From Garcia nutans (taxonomy: Eukaryota; Streptophyta; Magnoliopsida; Malpighiales; Euphorbiaceae), in the NCBI GenBank assembly GCA_947685225.1, contig CANTUV010000031.1:72645001-72709000 (forward strand): a stretch of 64,000 bases of DNA, given 5' to 3'. Below are positions 46,030 to 58,185 of this stretch, in pieces. The notes beneath the pieces are model-generated. The model saw nothing but the letters and a program-made list of their open reading frames with translations, was not told the DNA's origin and did not search any database. The first letter of the stretch is position 1; every line of letters begins with the position of its first letter. The translations under genes were made by a program, and so were the position numbers.

Positions 46030-47650
46030 ATGCCACGACCCGCAACGGTGGCTGTGGAAGGCACCGAAGTTTATTTAAGATAGATGATAGTACCACTGCA
46101 ATAAACGGCAAGAATGGTACATGTTGCGACCAAAAGAGAAAGGAAGTCCCCAATTGAGAAGTTAAGGAAATATGGGGCTAAAGAATTTAAGGCTAGTAGG
46201 GAAGAAGGATTTGAAGAAGTTGAGTACTGTTTGGACAGTACCAGTAGGGCATTGGAACAACTGAGATGCACACCAGATAAAAGATTCAATTATGCCATGT
46301 CCCTTTTGGTAGAAGAAACATATACTTGGTAAAACATACTTAAACGCAAGGAGAAATGAGTTTATATATCTACAGCAAGGAAGAACGACAGTATCTGAGT
46401 ATGATAGAGAGATCACCCGCCTCAGTAAGTATGCAAAGAAAATGATAGAAACAAAGCAAGAAAGACGTCAAAGGTTTTGGAAGGATTAAATAATGGAATT
46501 AAAGTACAATTAGTAGTCATGGACGTGTTTGAATTTTCAAGATTAGTTGTGAAAGTTTTAGGTATTGAGAGAGTATACATGGATTAGAGAAGTAGACACC
46601 AACGCATGCAACAAAAGAGAGTACAAACTTAAAGCTTGGGAAGATTTTGACAAGTTGAGAAGAAGTTTAGAAGTGAAGATAGTTTTGCATAGTAAAGCCG
46701 GCGATCGCAAAGCCAAGGATCCGGCCGAGGTTCAAGACGCCAGACATCTATAGCTAGTACATCGGGATCCTTATAAGGGGGTTCCAGGAGAAGGTTAGAT
46801 AGGCGTATATGAATGTAAAAATGAAAATGTTTATAAGAAAATGAAATTTGAAGAATGGAATAAAAAGAGGAACAAAATAAGAGGATAAAAGAAAAGTACG
46901 TAAAATGTTATGACCAGACGGTAGGAGATAAAATAGATAGATCTTAGATAACAAAGATGAGTGAACAGAAATAAGTATATGAGAAATTCTCATGTTCGAC
47001 CATTAGAGAATATGTACAGTAACCCCATGTACAATATTCATAAGCAGATGAAGTAAGCAAACTAAGAAGGTACTGCTGACCCGATATCGTCGTATTGAAA
47101 TTTAGCAGGAAACCGGAGTTAAACGTGCTCGACCAATGATGATGGGTGACCATCCCGTGAAGTCTTAATAAGGTAGGTGACGGACCATATGAGTAGAAAC
47201 TAGACGAAACCTAATCAAAACACTGTATTGTGATTCCTCCTGAAAATGCCCCAATGAAATCATCAAAATTAAGAAATTATAAGAAGAAGATATATGAGAT
47301 TTATGAATTCAGTCAATGATGGAAAAAAAAAAAAAGAAAGAAGAGAAAGAGAGAAATTGAGAACTAAAGAGGTAGAAAGTGCAAAATTAAAATTAGATCA
47401 AAAAGGAAAGAATGAAAGTAATAACAACTCAAGGACTAGGTAAAGGAAAAAGGAAAAAGTAACAATACAAAAATTACTGGAGGATTGGAAAGAAATGTAG
47501 ATTTAAAGGATATATTACTCTTCTATGCAAACATTGTGGATGAAGACATAAGAGTGAATGCTGGTATTAAACAGATGGATGCTGGGAATGCGGGGCACCA
47601 GATCGTGTTAGGGTAAACTGCCAGAAAGACAAGTGAATGCACCCGCACCG
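46030..47650 (+). pseudogene. Tekay-like gag, heavily decayed
   Basis: A probable start at 46030 (MPRPATVAVEGTEV) is followed by stops, then KLRKYGAKEFKASREEGFEE, VEYCLDSTSRALEQLRCTPD and YAMSLLVEETYTW to 46332. In another frame, FIYLQQGRTTVSEYDREITR and LSKYAKKM continue the retrotransposon gag domain, then LEGLNNGIKVQLVVMDVFEF. A degenerate zinc-knuckle region lies at about 47523-47632 (CKHCG, HKSECW, CWECGAP in shifting frames). A 5S rRNA-like segment interrupts the region at 47112-47166. Confidence 0.75.
47112..47166 (+). other. 5S rRNA-like segment inside retrotransposon
   Basis: CCGGAGTTAAACGTGCTCGA followed by GATGGGTGACCATCCCGTGA and AGTCTT matches, in order, the middle-to-3' part of plant 5S rRNA (GAAGTTAAGCGTGCT, then GATGGGTGACC, then GGGAAGTCC). 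Both the A-box-like and C-box-like parts of the internal promoter are present, but they are about 9 bases closer than in a real 5S gene, and the 5' half is not evident. It is therefore a derived fragment, not a 5S gene. Confidence 0.6.
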
Positions 47651-47759
47651 ACAGAAAAATCATGGCCCGCTTTTGGCCGAGGCCGAAGCAGGCGAAAGGA
47701 AAGTGATTCGAATTTTCAAAGAGCACAATCAGAGACCGTTGACTAGCTCAATTCAAGTA

Positions 47760-50700
47760 CACCAGCCAGAGCCTACGCAATGAAAATTTAGAAGAATTAC
47801 CAGTAGGATATGTTAAGTTTGAAACATTAGTTATAAATCCGATAAGAGACGAGGTAGTTAGACACAAGTGATTAAAGAATGTTCTATAGAGTTACATGAA
47901 AATGCATTTCCAGAAAATTTAATAGAGTTACCATTCTGAGAATTTGACGTAATGTTGGTATTGGATTGGCTAACAAGGTATAAAACAGTGGTCGATTATA
48001 AGAAGAAAGAGAGTAACACTTCATACTCCCCACAAGGAGGAAGTGACGGCAGTAGGAAAGAGAGCCGATTACCTAAACAACGTAACAGCAGCAGTTACAA
48101 CAAGGCGTTCCATACAAACGGATGTGAGGCATACTTGGTAAGCACTATGGAAGCAAAGAAGAATGTAATAAAGATTCAAGAGGTATCTACAATGTGTGAT
48201 TTTCTCGATGTTTCCTTAGACGAGCTACCCGGATTATCACCTAAGAGAAAAGTAGGATTCACTATAAATGTATATCCGGAAATTGCACCGGTGTCGGCTG
48301 CCTCATACCAAATGGTACCAGCGAAACCCAGAGAAATGAAAACCCAATTATAGGAGCTACTCGACAAGGGTCTTATATGGCCAAGTATTTCTTCATGGGG
48401 CACGCCAGTACTCTTCGGCAAGAAGAAAGATAAATCCTTAAGGTCATATGTGAACTATAAGTAGTTGAATGAGCTTACGATTAAGGATAAATATCCATTA
48501 CCGTCCATCGATGATGTATTTGACAACTTAAAGGAACCAAGGTCTTTTAAAAAAAAATATAGATCACCGACTGGGATATCAGCAGCTATGGATCAAAGGA
48601 AAAGACATTCCAAAGACTACATCTAGAACTCGATACGGACGTTATAAGTTCCTTGTAATGCCTTTTGAGCCCACACATGTGTTAGTAGTGTTCATGGATT
48701 TAATGAATCATATCTTTCATCCATATTTTGACCAATTTGTAAATGGTGTTCATAGATGACACCTTCGTTTATTTAAGGAACAAAGAAGAATACAATCGAT
48801 ACTTTTGCATAGTATTGCAAATGTTGCGAGAGAAGCAGTTGTACGTCAAACATTACAAATGCAAGTTTTGATTGGAAAAAAATGACATTATTAGAACACA
48901 CCATATTAGCATAAGGCATTAAAGTAGGTCTTAATAAAACAAAAGCCATTTTGGAATGGAAAACACCAAAGACAGTAATAGAAGTAAGAATCTTCTTAGG
49001 ACTGGCTGGGTACTACTAATGTTTTATAAAAGGGTTTTACATTATTATCATTCCAATGATAAGGTTGTTTCAAAGGAATGCCAAACTTCAATGGACTGAT
49101 AAATGTTAGAGGAACTTTGAGAAACTAAAGGAAAAGTTAACGAATGCTTCAATACCCATACGGCCGTGTCCAGCAAAGAATTTGTGATATATAGTGATGC
49201 TTCACACATCGGTTAAGGTTATATGCTTATGCAAAAAGGATAAAATAGTCGCATAAGTCTTTTGATGATTTAACCCATACGAAAAAATTATAATAATAAT
49301 GATAACCCGACACACTGTTTGGAATTAACAGTTATCGTATTGGCTTTCAAGATTTGGAGATATGATTTATATGGAGAAAAGTGTTATATTTATATAGACG
49401 CAAAAGTTTAAAATATCAGCCAACCCATGAAGATCTCAATTTATGGTAAGGAAAGTAAACCCAAGTTTTGGAAATAACAACTAAGTTATAAATTATCATC
49501 TAGGAAAAGCTAATGTGGTGGCCGACGCACTTGGTGGAAAATCGATACCAGCCTTAGGCGCTATAAAGATCAGTTTAAGATCAATGGAAGAGGAAGTACT
49601 AGTAGTATAAATGCAAGCATAAACTATGTTTCTTTTCAAGAAATTCATCAAGTGCAAAAGGAAAACAAACAAATACAAAAATGGATCAAGCAAGTGCAAA
49701 GAGGAAAGAATATAAAATTCTAAATTTCTAAGAACAGTAGTTTGTATTATGACAATAGAGTAATGATACTAACAATGGGAGACATAAGAAAGAAATTTTT
49801 TTCGAAAAGCATATAGTAGCCTCTACACAATGCATCCAGGAGTTACAAATGTATCAATATCTAAAGAAGTTTTAATGGTAGCCTAGAATGAAGAGAGATG
49901 TTGATTTTATGACCAAATGTTTAATATGTCAACAAGCAAAAGTGAAATATCAAATACTATCTGGACTGTTACAACTAATTTCCACTCTGGTATGAAAATG
50001 GGAACATATCACTATGGATTTCGTCATAGAACTACCAATGACACGAGGCTAGCATGACGTTGTTCGGATAATTGTTGACTGCCTAACTAAGTTAGCTCAT
50101 TTTCTACTTTTACAAATGGATTATTCAATAGATAAATTGGTGGAAATGTACGCTAAGGAAATTATACAATTACACAGGATTCCAACGTCTATCATTTTAG
50201 GCAGAGGTCCACAGTTCATCATGAATTTATGATAGAAGTAGCAAACAGCTTCTGAAACCCAAACAAATTATAGCACTGCCTTTCACCCGTAAACTGATGG
50301 ACGATTTGAAAGAGTAATCAAAATTTTGGGAGGACATATTAAGAGTATGTGTTATAGAATTTAAAGGTGGCTAGAATAGGTATTTGAGTTAAATTGAATA
50401 TGCATATAACAACGACTATTAATTCAGCATAAGGTGACGCCCTATAAAGAATTATACAAAAGAAAACATGGAACACCAGAGTGTTGGACAGAATTAAGTA
50501 AAGACAAGATAAAATCATATGCGAGTAGGTAGGAGCAAAATCATATGTGGACTCGAAACGAAGGGACATAGAACTCTAAGTGGAAGACAAGGTTTTTCTT
50601 AAGACTTTTCCATGAAAGATGGTATTAAGATTTAAGCAGAAAAGTAAGTTAAGCCTTAGGCTTATTGGACTATATGAGATTATCGAACGCATAGATTAAT

Positions 50701-50982
50701 AGCCTATCGGTTAACTCTATTACTAGAACTGAACAAAATACATAATGTTTTTCACGTTTCAATGATAAGGCAATATCGTTTGAACTTCACACACGATATA
50801 AAGACACAAACATTAGAGTCCAATCTGACCTAAATTATGAAGAAGAACCAATAGAAATTTTAGCATGAAAAGTCAAAGGATTAAGAAATAAGAGATTTCC
50901 TCCAGTTAAAGTGCGGCGAAGGAACCATAGAATGGAAGAGATATTTTGGGAAAGAGAAGGAATAATGAGGATGGAAGCCTAA
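47760..50982 (+). pseudogene. Tekay-like pol (protease, RT, RNase H, integrase, chromodomain-like tail)
   Basis: Motifs appear in order but in changing frames: FDVMLVLDWLTRYKTVVDYK (about 47942), FLDVSLDELPGLSPKRKVGF (48205), LLDKGLIWPSISSWGTPVLF (48358), the active-site box FIDDTFVYL (about 48750), an RNase H region (49150-49420), integrase (HPGV about 49829, IVDCLTKLAHFLLLQMDY about 50070, FHP near 50280) and a chromodomain-like tail (KVKGLRNKRFPPVKVRRRNH, about 50869) ending at TAA 50980-50982. Stops occur on average well under every 100 codons and there are several deletions. The product cannot be functional. Confidence 0.8.
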
Positions 50983-51035
50983 ATTTTACACCCGATCGGC
51001 TTCGGGACGAAGCCTAAATTTTAGAGGGGAAGAAA

Positions 51036-53963
51036 TGTCACGACCCAATTTGTACATATGTACAGTACATCCATGTACAGTACATCCGCGTACAGTAACA
51101 GGAGCCGTCCCGAGTAATCACCAAAGAACAAGAAGTGAAAGGAAGCTCTATAGGACAAAAAGGACCTAACTGAAAAGATTGTAAAAGTTTTGGGGAGGTG
51201 ACTGTAATTTCAAAAAGTTTTGGGGAGGTAACTGTAATTTCCAAAAGTTGTACTGGAGGTTCTTAATAGTGCATATAACAGACTCCAGAAATGGAAAGTA
51301 GAGAAAAATTGGGTCGAAACGGAACACCACGGTTTTTCCCGAAAACGCATAGTTTGAGAGATACAGTGGATTCTTGACCAAGGGTATTTTTGTCATTCTT
51401 GTAATAATAATTTATACACTGGAAAACAAGACACGTAAAGGTATCTGAAGTAAACGAAAGGACTCCGCAGTGATCGATGTTGAAGAACGAACCTAAGTGG
51501 AGACCCGAATCACGTAAGGACCTAAAGGGAATTTTTACAAAAGTCAAGGGCATGAGCGTAATTTTTATAAATTAGTTCAAAATCAAGAAGGAATGTCGGA
51601 AATGGAAACGAGAGGTTGAAAGGAAGAGAATGGTACATTTTACGCGTCATCCCGGGTACGAAGAAAAGGCAAAACCTTCCATTGAAAGGTATTTTGGTCT
51701 TTTCACTTCCACCCATTTTCTAGAAAAGGGACACATGGCATAGTAATTTTCTAGAAAGGGACATATGGCAAAATCTTGTTTAAAGACACTTTTGGGTTGG
51801 ATTAATCTTAACCCTCCATATGGCACCATCCTAGTTAAGATACTTTTGTGGTGGTTACATCTTAACCCTCCAAAATGAAATTAATTAAATAAATGGAAAA
51901 TGGAAAAATATAAAAAGGGAGAGAAGGATGATTAAAGAATTAAGGACACATTTTTTCTCCATTTTTGAGAAGTATGGCCGAAATTCTCTCAACCAAAAAA
52001 GGGAAGGAATTTTTCAAGTGTTCAAGTGGATTTTTGGAAGGAAAAGCTTAATTTTAAGGTAAGGATTCCAATTCTAGCTTTACTTTATTCATTTGATTGA
52101 TAGTTTTCAAGTTATCAATGAAAGAAAAGTTATGAAAATTATAGGAAATCAAAGGGATAAAGAAGAATAAGGGAAGAAAGAATAGGACAAGCAAGGAACA
52201 AAGCAAATAAACAAGGTTTGGTACTTAAATCATTGCCTTTTCAATTAATTCACATATTTTGCATTATGGGATTTTTGAAATGGTTTTGAAATGATGTTAT
52301 TATGTGTGGTAAATATGTGGGAAAGTGCTCTTGAACCATGTGTAATCAATTGATTGTGAAAAGAATGAAAACAAAACAAACTAGCTAAATTGATGCAATT
52401 ATTCATAAACTTTGATGAGTTTTTAATCACTCCTTTGGTTTGATTTTTGGAAGAGGGACCTTTAGTCCTTCAACGGTATCACAAAAGGATTCTAAAAATC
52501 AATTTTGCAAGAAAAAAATGAATTTCCCTCAAGTTTGGAAAATTGGGCCGAATGGTCCCTTTTGGGCACCATTCTGCAGCTTTCATTTTGGGCAGTCCGT
52601 TGAAGGGGCAAACGAAAGAATTTTTCGACGAAATTTTACATGCATTTAGTTAACTTATGAAAGTGTTTTCCTGCAAAAATTCATCCAAAAATAAGGTTGT
52701 TTACTTAGTCAAAACTGTTACCAAAGTTGACTGATTTTCAGCAGTAAAAACAGATTTTACTATTTAGTTGTCGCGCGCCATTGCGTTGCCGATTTTACGC
52801 ACCGCGCTACTATTCATTTGGTCATTTTTCTAAATGTGTTAAAACTGGAATATTATGTTATGGATTGATGTTAAATCATATCAAATGACATGAAGGAGAA
52901 TTGGAAATGATTAGAAAGGCATCATGACAAGCTATTCTGATAATACATGCATTATGGAAAAATCATGGCTTATTGAATATCATGATCAAATTAATTAATG
53001 AATTGTTGACGCTCTACTTGGTTATGACAGAACCCTTGAGATAAGGGTATGATGCATCATACTATTACTGCAGTACTGCTTATGACATGATATGATATTC
53101 CGGCTGAAGGCCGATGATTACAATGACATGATCAATGATGCAATGATAATGGCCATTGGCACATGTGCAAGAATTATGATGAATGATAATGAAATATGAT
53201 CATGACAAGATATGTTTATCATGACCCTTCCTTATCCGCTGACGTTCTGTTAAACCAGTAGAGCAACCAAAATGATAAAAGCAAGAAAAATGATTTAAAT
53301 TCAAATTATTCAGTCAAGCCTTTTTACCATCTGTGTTTTGTATTTATTCCTTTCAAGTATTTAAAGTATATAAATGTATGTTCAAATCATTCTTTCTTTT
53401 TATTTATTTATTGCAATGATTTAAGTACCCACTAAGCAATTGCTTAGCGAGTTTAGTTTCCCTCTAAACTCGTAGGTTAAACGAGGAGACGAGATTGCAG
53501 CATGTCCTGCGCAGCTGGCCTTGACTACTACTTTGGGTAGGAGTTTGGATATGATTGATTGTAGCAATATGGCATGTACATAAGCTTGTATGATCTAGCA
53601 AATAAATGTATAATAATGAAAAGCTAGAACACGTACACTGCTAGTAATCTAATAAATCTTATTTTGGTTTAGCACTTATGTATGCAAGTATAGAAGTGTG
53701 AATTCTTCTTGCAGGATTGTAGTTGAGGTTATAAGGGTGGATTATTGGGAGTGTACTTGAGTTGAATTGTGAAACAAAATGTTTTTCAAAAATTAAAGAA
53801 TCAGTTTTGGCGACACTTGGGACCTCCATTTTTAGGGGAGGTTATGGCAAAATTTTTTTTTAAATCTACACTTAAAATTGGCTAAGTAAAATATTAAGAC
53901 ACAACCACCATGAGTTAACAGTCCATCTTGGTCTATAAACATAGGCTAAGATGGGGTGTTACA
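51036..53963 (+). repeat. Tekay-like 3' LTR
   Basis: 2928 bp. An 8-bp deletion relative to the 5' LTR lies at about 51649 (AAAACCAC present only in the 5' copy near 43308). Only about five substitutions were seen. Confidence 0.95.
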
Positions 53964-53968
53964 CTCAT

Positions 53969-55542
53969 CCACTTCTTCATCAATACCAATCTCTGCATTA
54001 TCATCCAGCTTGTTACCTTTTCCTAACTTATCACCCAAATCCATTCCACATCTACCTGAGCCTCCCTCCGCAGTAAAATCAGAATCAGGAGGTCTCCTAG
54101 CCTAAAGAATGGAAGAACCCATATTAGCAGGAGGAGCTCGATCAATCACCATATGAGTTCTCTTATCAAGAGAGGTAGTAAGGGGCACAAGGGGATCTTC
54201 AGTTATTGGAGCAAGGTGGACAATTGAGTTACATTGCATGAAACTGTTTTGAGGAATTAAAACACCATACATGTACTGTTGATGACATGACCCCTTAACT
54301 GAACAATATCACCACTTATTTTGTTATTGTACTGATTGTCCAATATATTATTCACATGATGCACATCATCACCAATGTTGGCCAAGTCATCCTTTGGGGA
54401 AGTGTTATTTGCTACATTTTGAGGAGCAAAATTAGTAAATTTAGGATTCTCTAAAGTCTTAGGACTTTCAACATTATTTTGAAGAGATTTTGGAACACAA
54501 AAATCATCATGCATAATTAGATCATCATTGGCCACATCATCATTCTTGTCGGCAAGGATGGAAAATCTAGAACCCCTCTTATTTCCATTCTCCTTCACCA
54601 CTGCGTTATAGGTTTTCTTAGGAGTACGCCTCTTTTTGGACGCCACCATCCATGGCCCATACTCTTGCTCCTCCCTATTTGCGTTTACTGGCCGAGTCTC
54701 AACATGATTTTCCTCATTCACATCTTGCAATCGTGCTGAACATCCATATTCTAAATGACCATAATGACCACAAAAGTAGCAAATTTCAGGGAGATTTTCA
54801 TATTCCACCAATTATAACTCTCCATCAATTTCAAATTTTGAAACTAAATGTTCACAAAGATCCACAGAGACTGCAACACGAGCAAATTTACCCCGCCGAA
54901 GGTCACTTATGTTATAATCTACTTTCATAACTGTCCCAACTACCCCAGTAATACTTCAAATAACTTCTTTTGGGTAATAATGGAGTGGAAGCTCAGGAAG
55001 CCTAATCTACACATTCACTCTATTCGAAATAGGATTAGTGACCCTAAAATCAAAAGTCCATGGTTGTACTTGCAAGTAACTCCCCATAATACTCCAAGGA
55101 CCATCTAGAAGAGCACGCTGACAATTAGCCAGATTAGAAAATTGGATGAGGAAGTAACCACAGCCAACATCAAGCACACGAGAATTCCCTAGTCCCCACA
55201 GAGACTGAAGCCTATTACATAAAGCCTTATATCCAATCTGACAGCCTAAGAGATTAACAACCACTGCATTCTCTAGGGACTTTGCTAATCTGTCCTTCAG
55301 ACACTGAGGTAAGCAAACAGACAAAAATTTTCTAGATCTATCTATCTTCACATCCCCCGCACTAACCTTGACATGATAAGAATCCATGACATCAATCATA
55401 TTGGCTTCCATAACCACACCTCGGAGTAGTTTATCCTTATACCCAACTTGAGACATGGAATCTGATCGAAGTTTAACTTTTTTTTTGTAGCTCTATCATC
55501 ATGATCCGTATTAGGGTTTCTTGGAGAGTCTTCGGCACTCAT
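53969..55542 (-). pseudogene. LINE B ORF1 (DUF4283 and zinc knuckle)
   Basis: On the minus strand ATG 55542 starts MSAEDSPRNPNTDHDDRAT. A run of 9 A just after it is one base out of frame with the rest. The DUF4283-type domain follows (LSVCLPQCLKDRLAKSLENA, LQSLWGLGNSRVLDVGCGYF, ALLDGPWSIMGSYLQVQPWT), then after stops the knuckle CYFCGHYGHLEYGC near 54780. The acidic C-terminus runs through 53969 and, past the Tekay-like insertion, ends at TGA 42643-42641. The protein would bind LINE RNA. Confidence 0.8.
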
Positions 55543-55590
55543 ATTATTATTGTAATAAATTGAATTTTAAAGATTAATTTTGCTCACTTA

Positions 55591-55817
55591 AAAATTTAAT
55601 TTCTTTTTTTATTAATTTAGCTCTTGTTAGAATTATATAAGTAAGATAGTTGAAATTTTCATATTGATTAAGAATAAAAATCTTGTAATTTTAAAGCATA
55701 ATAGATTTTTTTTATTGTAATAGCTAACTTTTAAAGTTAATTAGTTCTCTTTAATTTATATTTCTTTACATTTTTGTAGTAGTAGTATATTCTGAATTAC
55801 TTTGTCTCTATAACATA

Positions 55818-55852
<35 letters not shown>

Positions 55853-55941
55853 GCTACTTCAGATAATAGAAAAAATTTCACTTTGATATATCGAAAAAAA
55901 CTCTCCGATCTTAATGCATAAATCTTGCATATTGCTCATAT
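55591..55941. other. AT-rich gap with (TA)15 tract
   Basis: No gene. A pure (TA) tract covers 55820-55849. It ends in the 8-bp duplication GCTCATAT (55934-55941). Confidence 0.6.
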
Positions 55942-56599
55942 AGGGACAGAGCCAAGATAAAGAGTTAGGAAGAGCCAACTAGCCAAGACATAAATAGTCA
56001 TGGAAAAAATTAAGTAATCATATTTCCTTATTTTTTAAAAAAAAGTACAGAAAATAGTGTCTCAATTTAAGTGATTGAGAACTAAAGAAAAAAAAATTTT
56101 AAAAATATATATATAAAAATATAAATTGTAGTCAATATGAAATTGAAATCAAATTTTAAGTTTAAAAAAAATCAAGTTACAAAAAGAATAAAAAAAACTA
56201 AAAAAAGACTCATATGTATTGTAGAATTATTGTCCTAAGTCCTAGACAAGGTAGATGGAATTGTTCAATTTTTTATTTGTAAGGGTAGATAATAGAGTGG
56301 AAAAATAATAATCTTATCCTATAAGCTTTCTTTTTTTTTCTTTTTATAAAATAAAAATTTTATTTTAGGCTAATATATATATATATAGTTTTCAAATAAG
56401 TAAATATATTTATATTAATATTTTAGATTTGGACTAAATTTATAAGAAAAACGTTTATTTGATGGAATTGACCCATTTTTTAAATTTTATAATATATATA
56501 ATATATTTTTTATAACATATATAATAAAATAATATATATATATATAATAAAAAATGGAAGGAGCCAAGGCCTCCACATACAATGCAGCTCCGTCACTAC
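55942..56599. mobile_element. hAT-like non-autonomous DNA transposon (658 bp)
   Basis: The 8-bp direct repeat GCTCATAT flanks it (55934-55941, 56600-56607). The ends AGGGACAGAGCC and, on the other strand, GTAGTGACGGAGC form short imperfect terminal inverted repeats of the GGGGCGGAGC type common among plant hAT elements. The interior is AT-rich and has no transposase. Confidence 0.75.
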
Positions 56600-56982
56600 G
56601 CTCATATTAAAATTTAAATTCATAAAAATTTTACATTCCTATGGATAAATTCAAAATTATTAAGTAAAATATTGATTGATTAACAATTTAAAAAATTTTT
56701 AATTTTGATTAATAAACGAGAAATAGATTTGGTCGCGAATTGAGATGTGGTGATATTATTAGGGACAAAATTCTAGCATATGTGCCCACCATACAAAGTC
56801 TGTTCCAATTCCTCACATGGTTTGCACCCACACAAAGAAACATACATGCAAGAACGTGTCTTTTAAGAAAGAGTATATATATATATATTTTAATGAAAGG
56901 CTGAACAAACTTAGCAATTTAAAGAGCGGCTCAGTGATAACCAGCTCCGAAAATTGCTAAGCCAGTCAGATATTTTATTCAT

Positions 56983-57597
56983 TCAAAGAAACCTTAAGTA
57001 AGGAGTTCCAGAAGAGTCCGAGAGTACAATGCCCTTTAAAATACGGGGCAAAGAATCAAAGGAAAGAAATTTACATTGTAAAGAACATAGCCGGCTATAC
57101 CGTGCCAAGAAGTTAGCAGCCTGGTTCCCTTCGCGATGCACATGTGAGAATATAACACTGTTTGCTATGGCCAAGTATCTAATTGCGCCTATAATTCCCG
57201 AACTAACAGTGGAGCTTTGCAAGTTATTGATGGCAGCTAAGGAATCACTTTCCAAAAGAAAAGAGTGAAAGTTCAATTTTGATGCCCACTTGAGACCAAA
57301 GAAAATAGAGTGCAGCTCTGCTTCAGCAGCGTCTTTTGCTGCCACCTGAAAACAGCAGGCAGCAATCACGTTTCCTCCCGAGTCGAGCAAGATCGCACCC
57401 CCAGCAGCTGATAACGATGAGAAAGAAGCATCTACATTGACTTTGTATTCACCTGTCCTCGGAATTTTCCAGAAAACCAGCTTTACCTTTGTACCTCTGC
57501 TAATATCAGTTGGACAAAACTCTGGAAACAAGGTGAATGTTTTTGCTATTTTCGAAGTGCCATGAGCAATGCACCATTTGTAAAATAAATTCCTCAC
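56983..57597 (-). pseudogene. LINE D ORF2: RNase H
   Basis: Open for 204 codons. KVNVDASFSSLSAAGGAILL carries the first catalytic Asp, AEAELHSIFFGLKWASKLNF the Glu, LLESDSLAAINNL the next Asp, and HVHREGNQAANFLARYSRLC the last. All four acidic positions appear intact. It ends SGTPYLRFL at TAA (complement of 56983-56985). Confidence 0.82.
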
Positions 57598-58185
57598 CTA
57601 TTCTATGATGGCTGGGGTGTAAAATGAACCATCACCCCATGTAATACTACAATACGTAGTCCAAATTACATAGAGGATAATTTGAGAAACACACCGCAAT
57701 ATAATACTCGAAGGTGATTGAGGGGAATAGCAAATCCACCATTGGATCAGCTCCTGTCTAAGCGATGGAGCTCCAGATCGAGGACTGAAGGATTCCCAAA
57801 AAAATTTCCAGACTTGTTGCACTTGAGAACAACTATAAAACACATGAGATATAGATCCTTCACCCGATAAACAGAATGGGCAACATGAGGCCAACTAAAC
57901 ACCCATGGTTTGGAGACGAGATGGCATTGGAAGCGCTGACTGTAAAATTCTCCAAGATAAGATGGAAATTTTGAGTGGGATGTTGTTGCCCCAAAGCATA
58001 CTAAAGGAAAATGTAGATGCTCGATGCTGTCTTAGTGTATCATAGGCTTTCTTTAATACAAACGACTTCTTACCCGAATCATTCCAGCAAAGCCCAGTAG
58101 GTTCAACAGATATCATAGTAACAGCAACATTGTGGATGTTGCAAACCCTTTTCCATGTACTAGAATCCAAGGCTTTTGCCTGCAT
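57598..58185 (-). pseudogene. LINE D ORF2: zf-RVT region
   Basis: LKKAYDTLRQHRASTFSFSM then LWGNNIPLKISILSWRILQS (58185-57895), a TAG, then CCPFCLSGEGSISHVFYSCS and VQQVWKFFWESF (57894-57598). The Cys and His ligands of the zinc-binding RT-associated domain are visible. A second in-frame stop at 57598 separates it from RNase H. Confidence 0.8.

Larger units (their letters stand above)
42694..53963 (+). mobile_element. Ty3/gypsy retrotransposon, Tekay/Del-like, long LTRs, decayed interior
   Basis: LTRs of 2935 and 2928 bp (42694-45628, 51036-53963) begin TGTCACGACC and end TGTTACA, flanked by CTCAT (42689-42693, 53964-53968). PBS is for initiator-Met tRNA, and the polypurine tract is AGAGGGGAAGAAA before 51036. 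The LTRs differ by about five substitutions and one or two small indels (about 0.2%), so insertion was very recent, yet gag-pol in 46030-50982 is full of stops and slips. Clade is inferred from the RT and from a chromodomain-like tail. Confidence 0.95.
18159..55582 (-). mobile_element. LINE B (L1-type), split into three by two LTR elements
   Basis: Three minus-strand pieces form one LINE of about 5.8 kb: ORF1 plus spacer (55542-53969, continuing at 42693), ORF2 endonuclease and RT (42604-39884), and zf-RVT, RNase H and tail (19585-18159). Coding runs across both junctions once one copy of the 5-bp duplication is removed. The poly(A) tail appears as poly(T) at 18159-18171. TCACTTAA occurs at 18151-18158 and at 55583-55590 and is a candidate target duplication. 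Stops and frameshifts are frequent. This is the oldest layer of the nest. Confidence 0.85.

Noticed and set aside
47112..47166. A functional 5S rRNA gene
   Set aside because: 5' half not found, internal promoter spacing shortened, several mismatches; called a 5S-like fragment instead.
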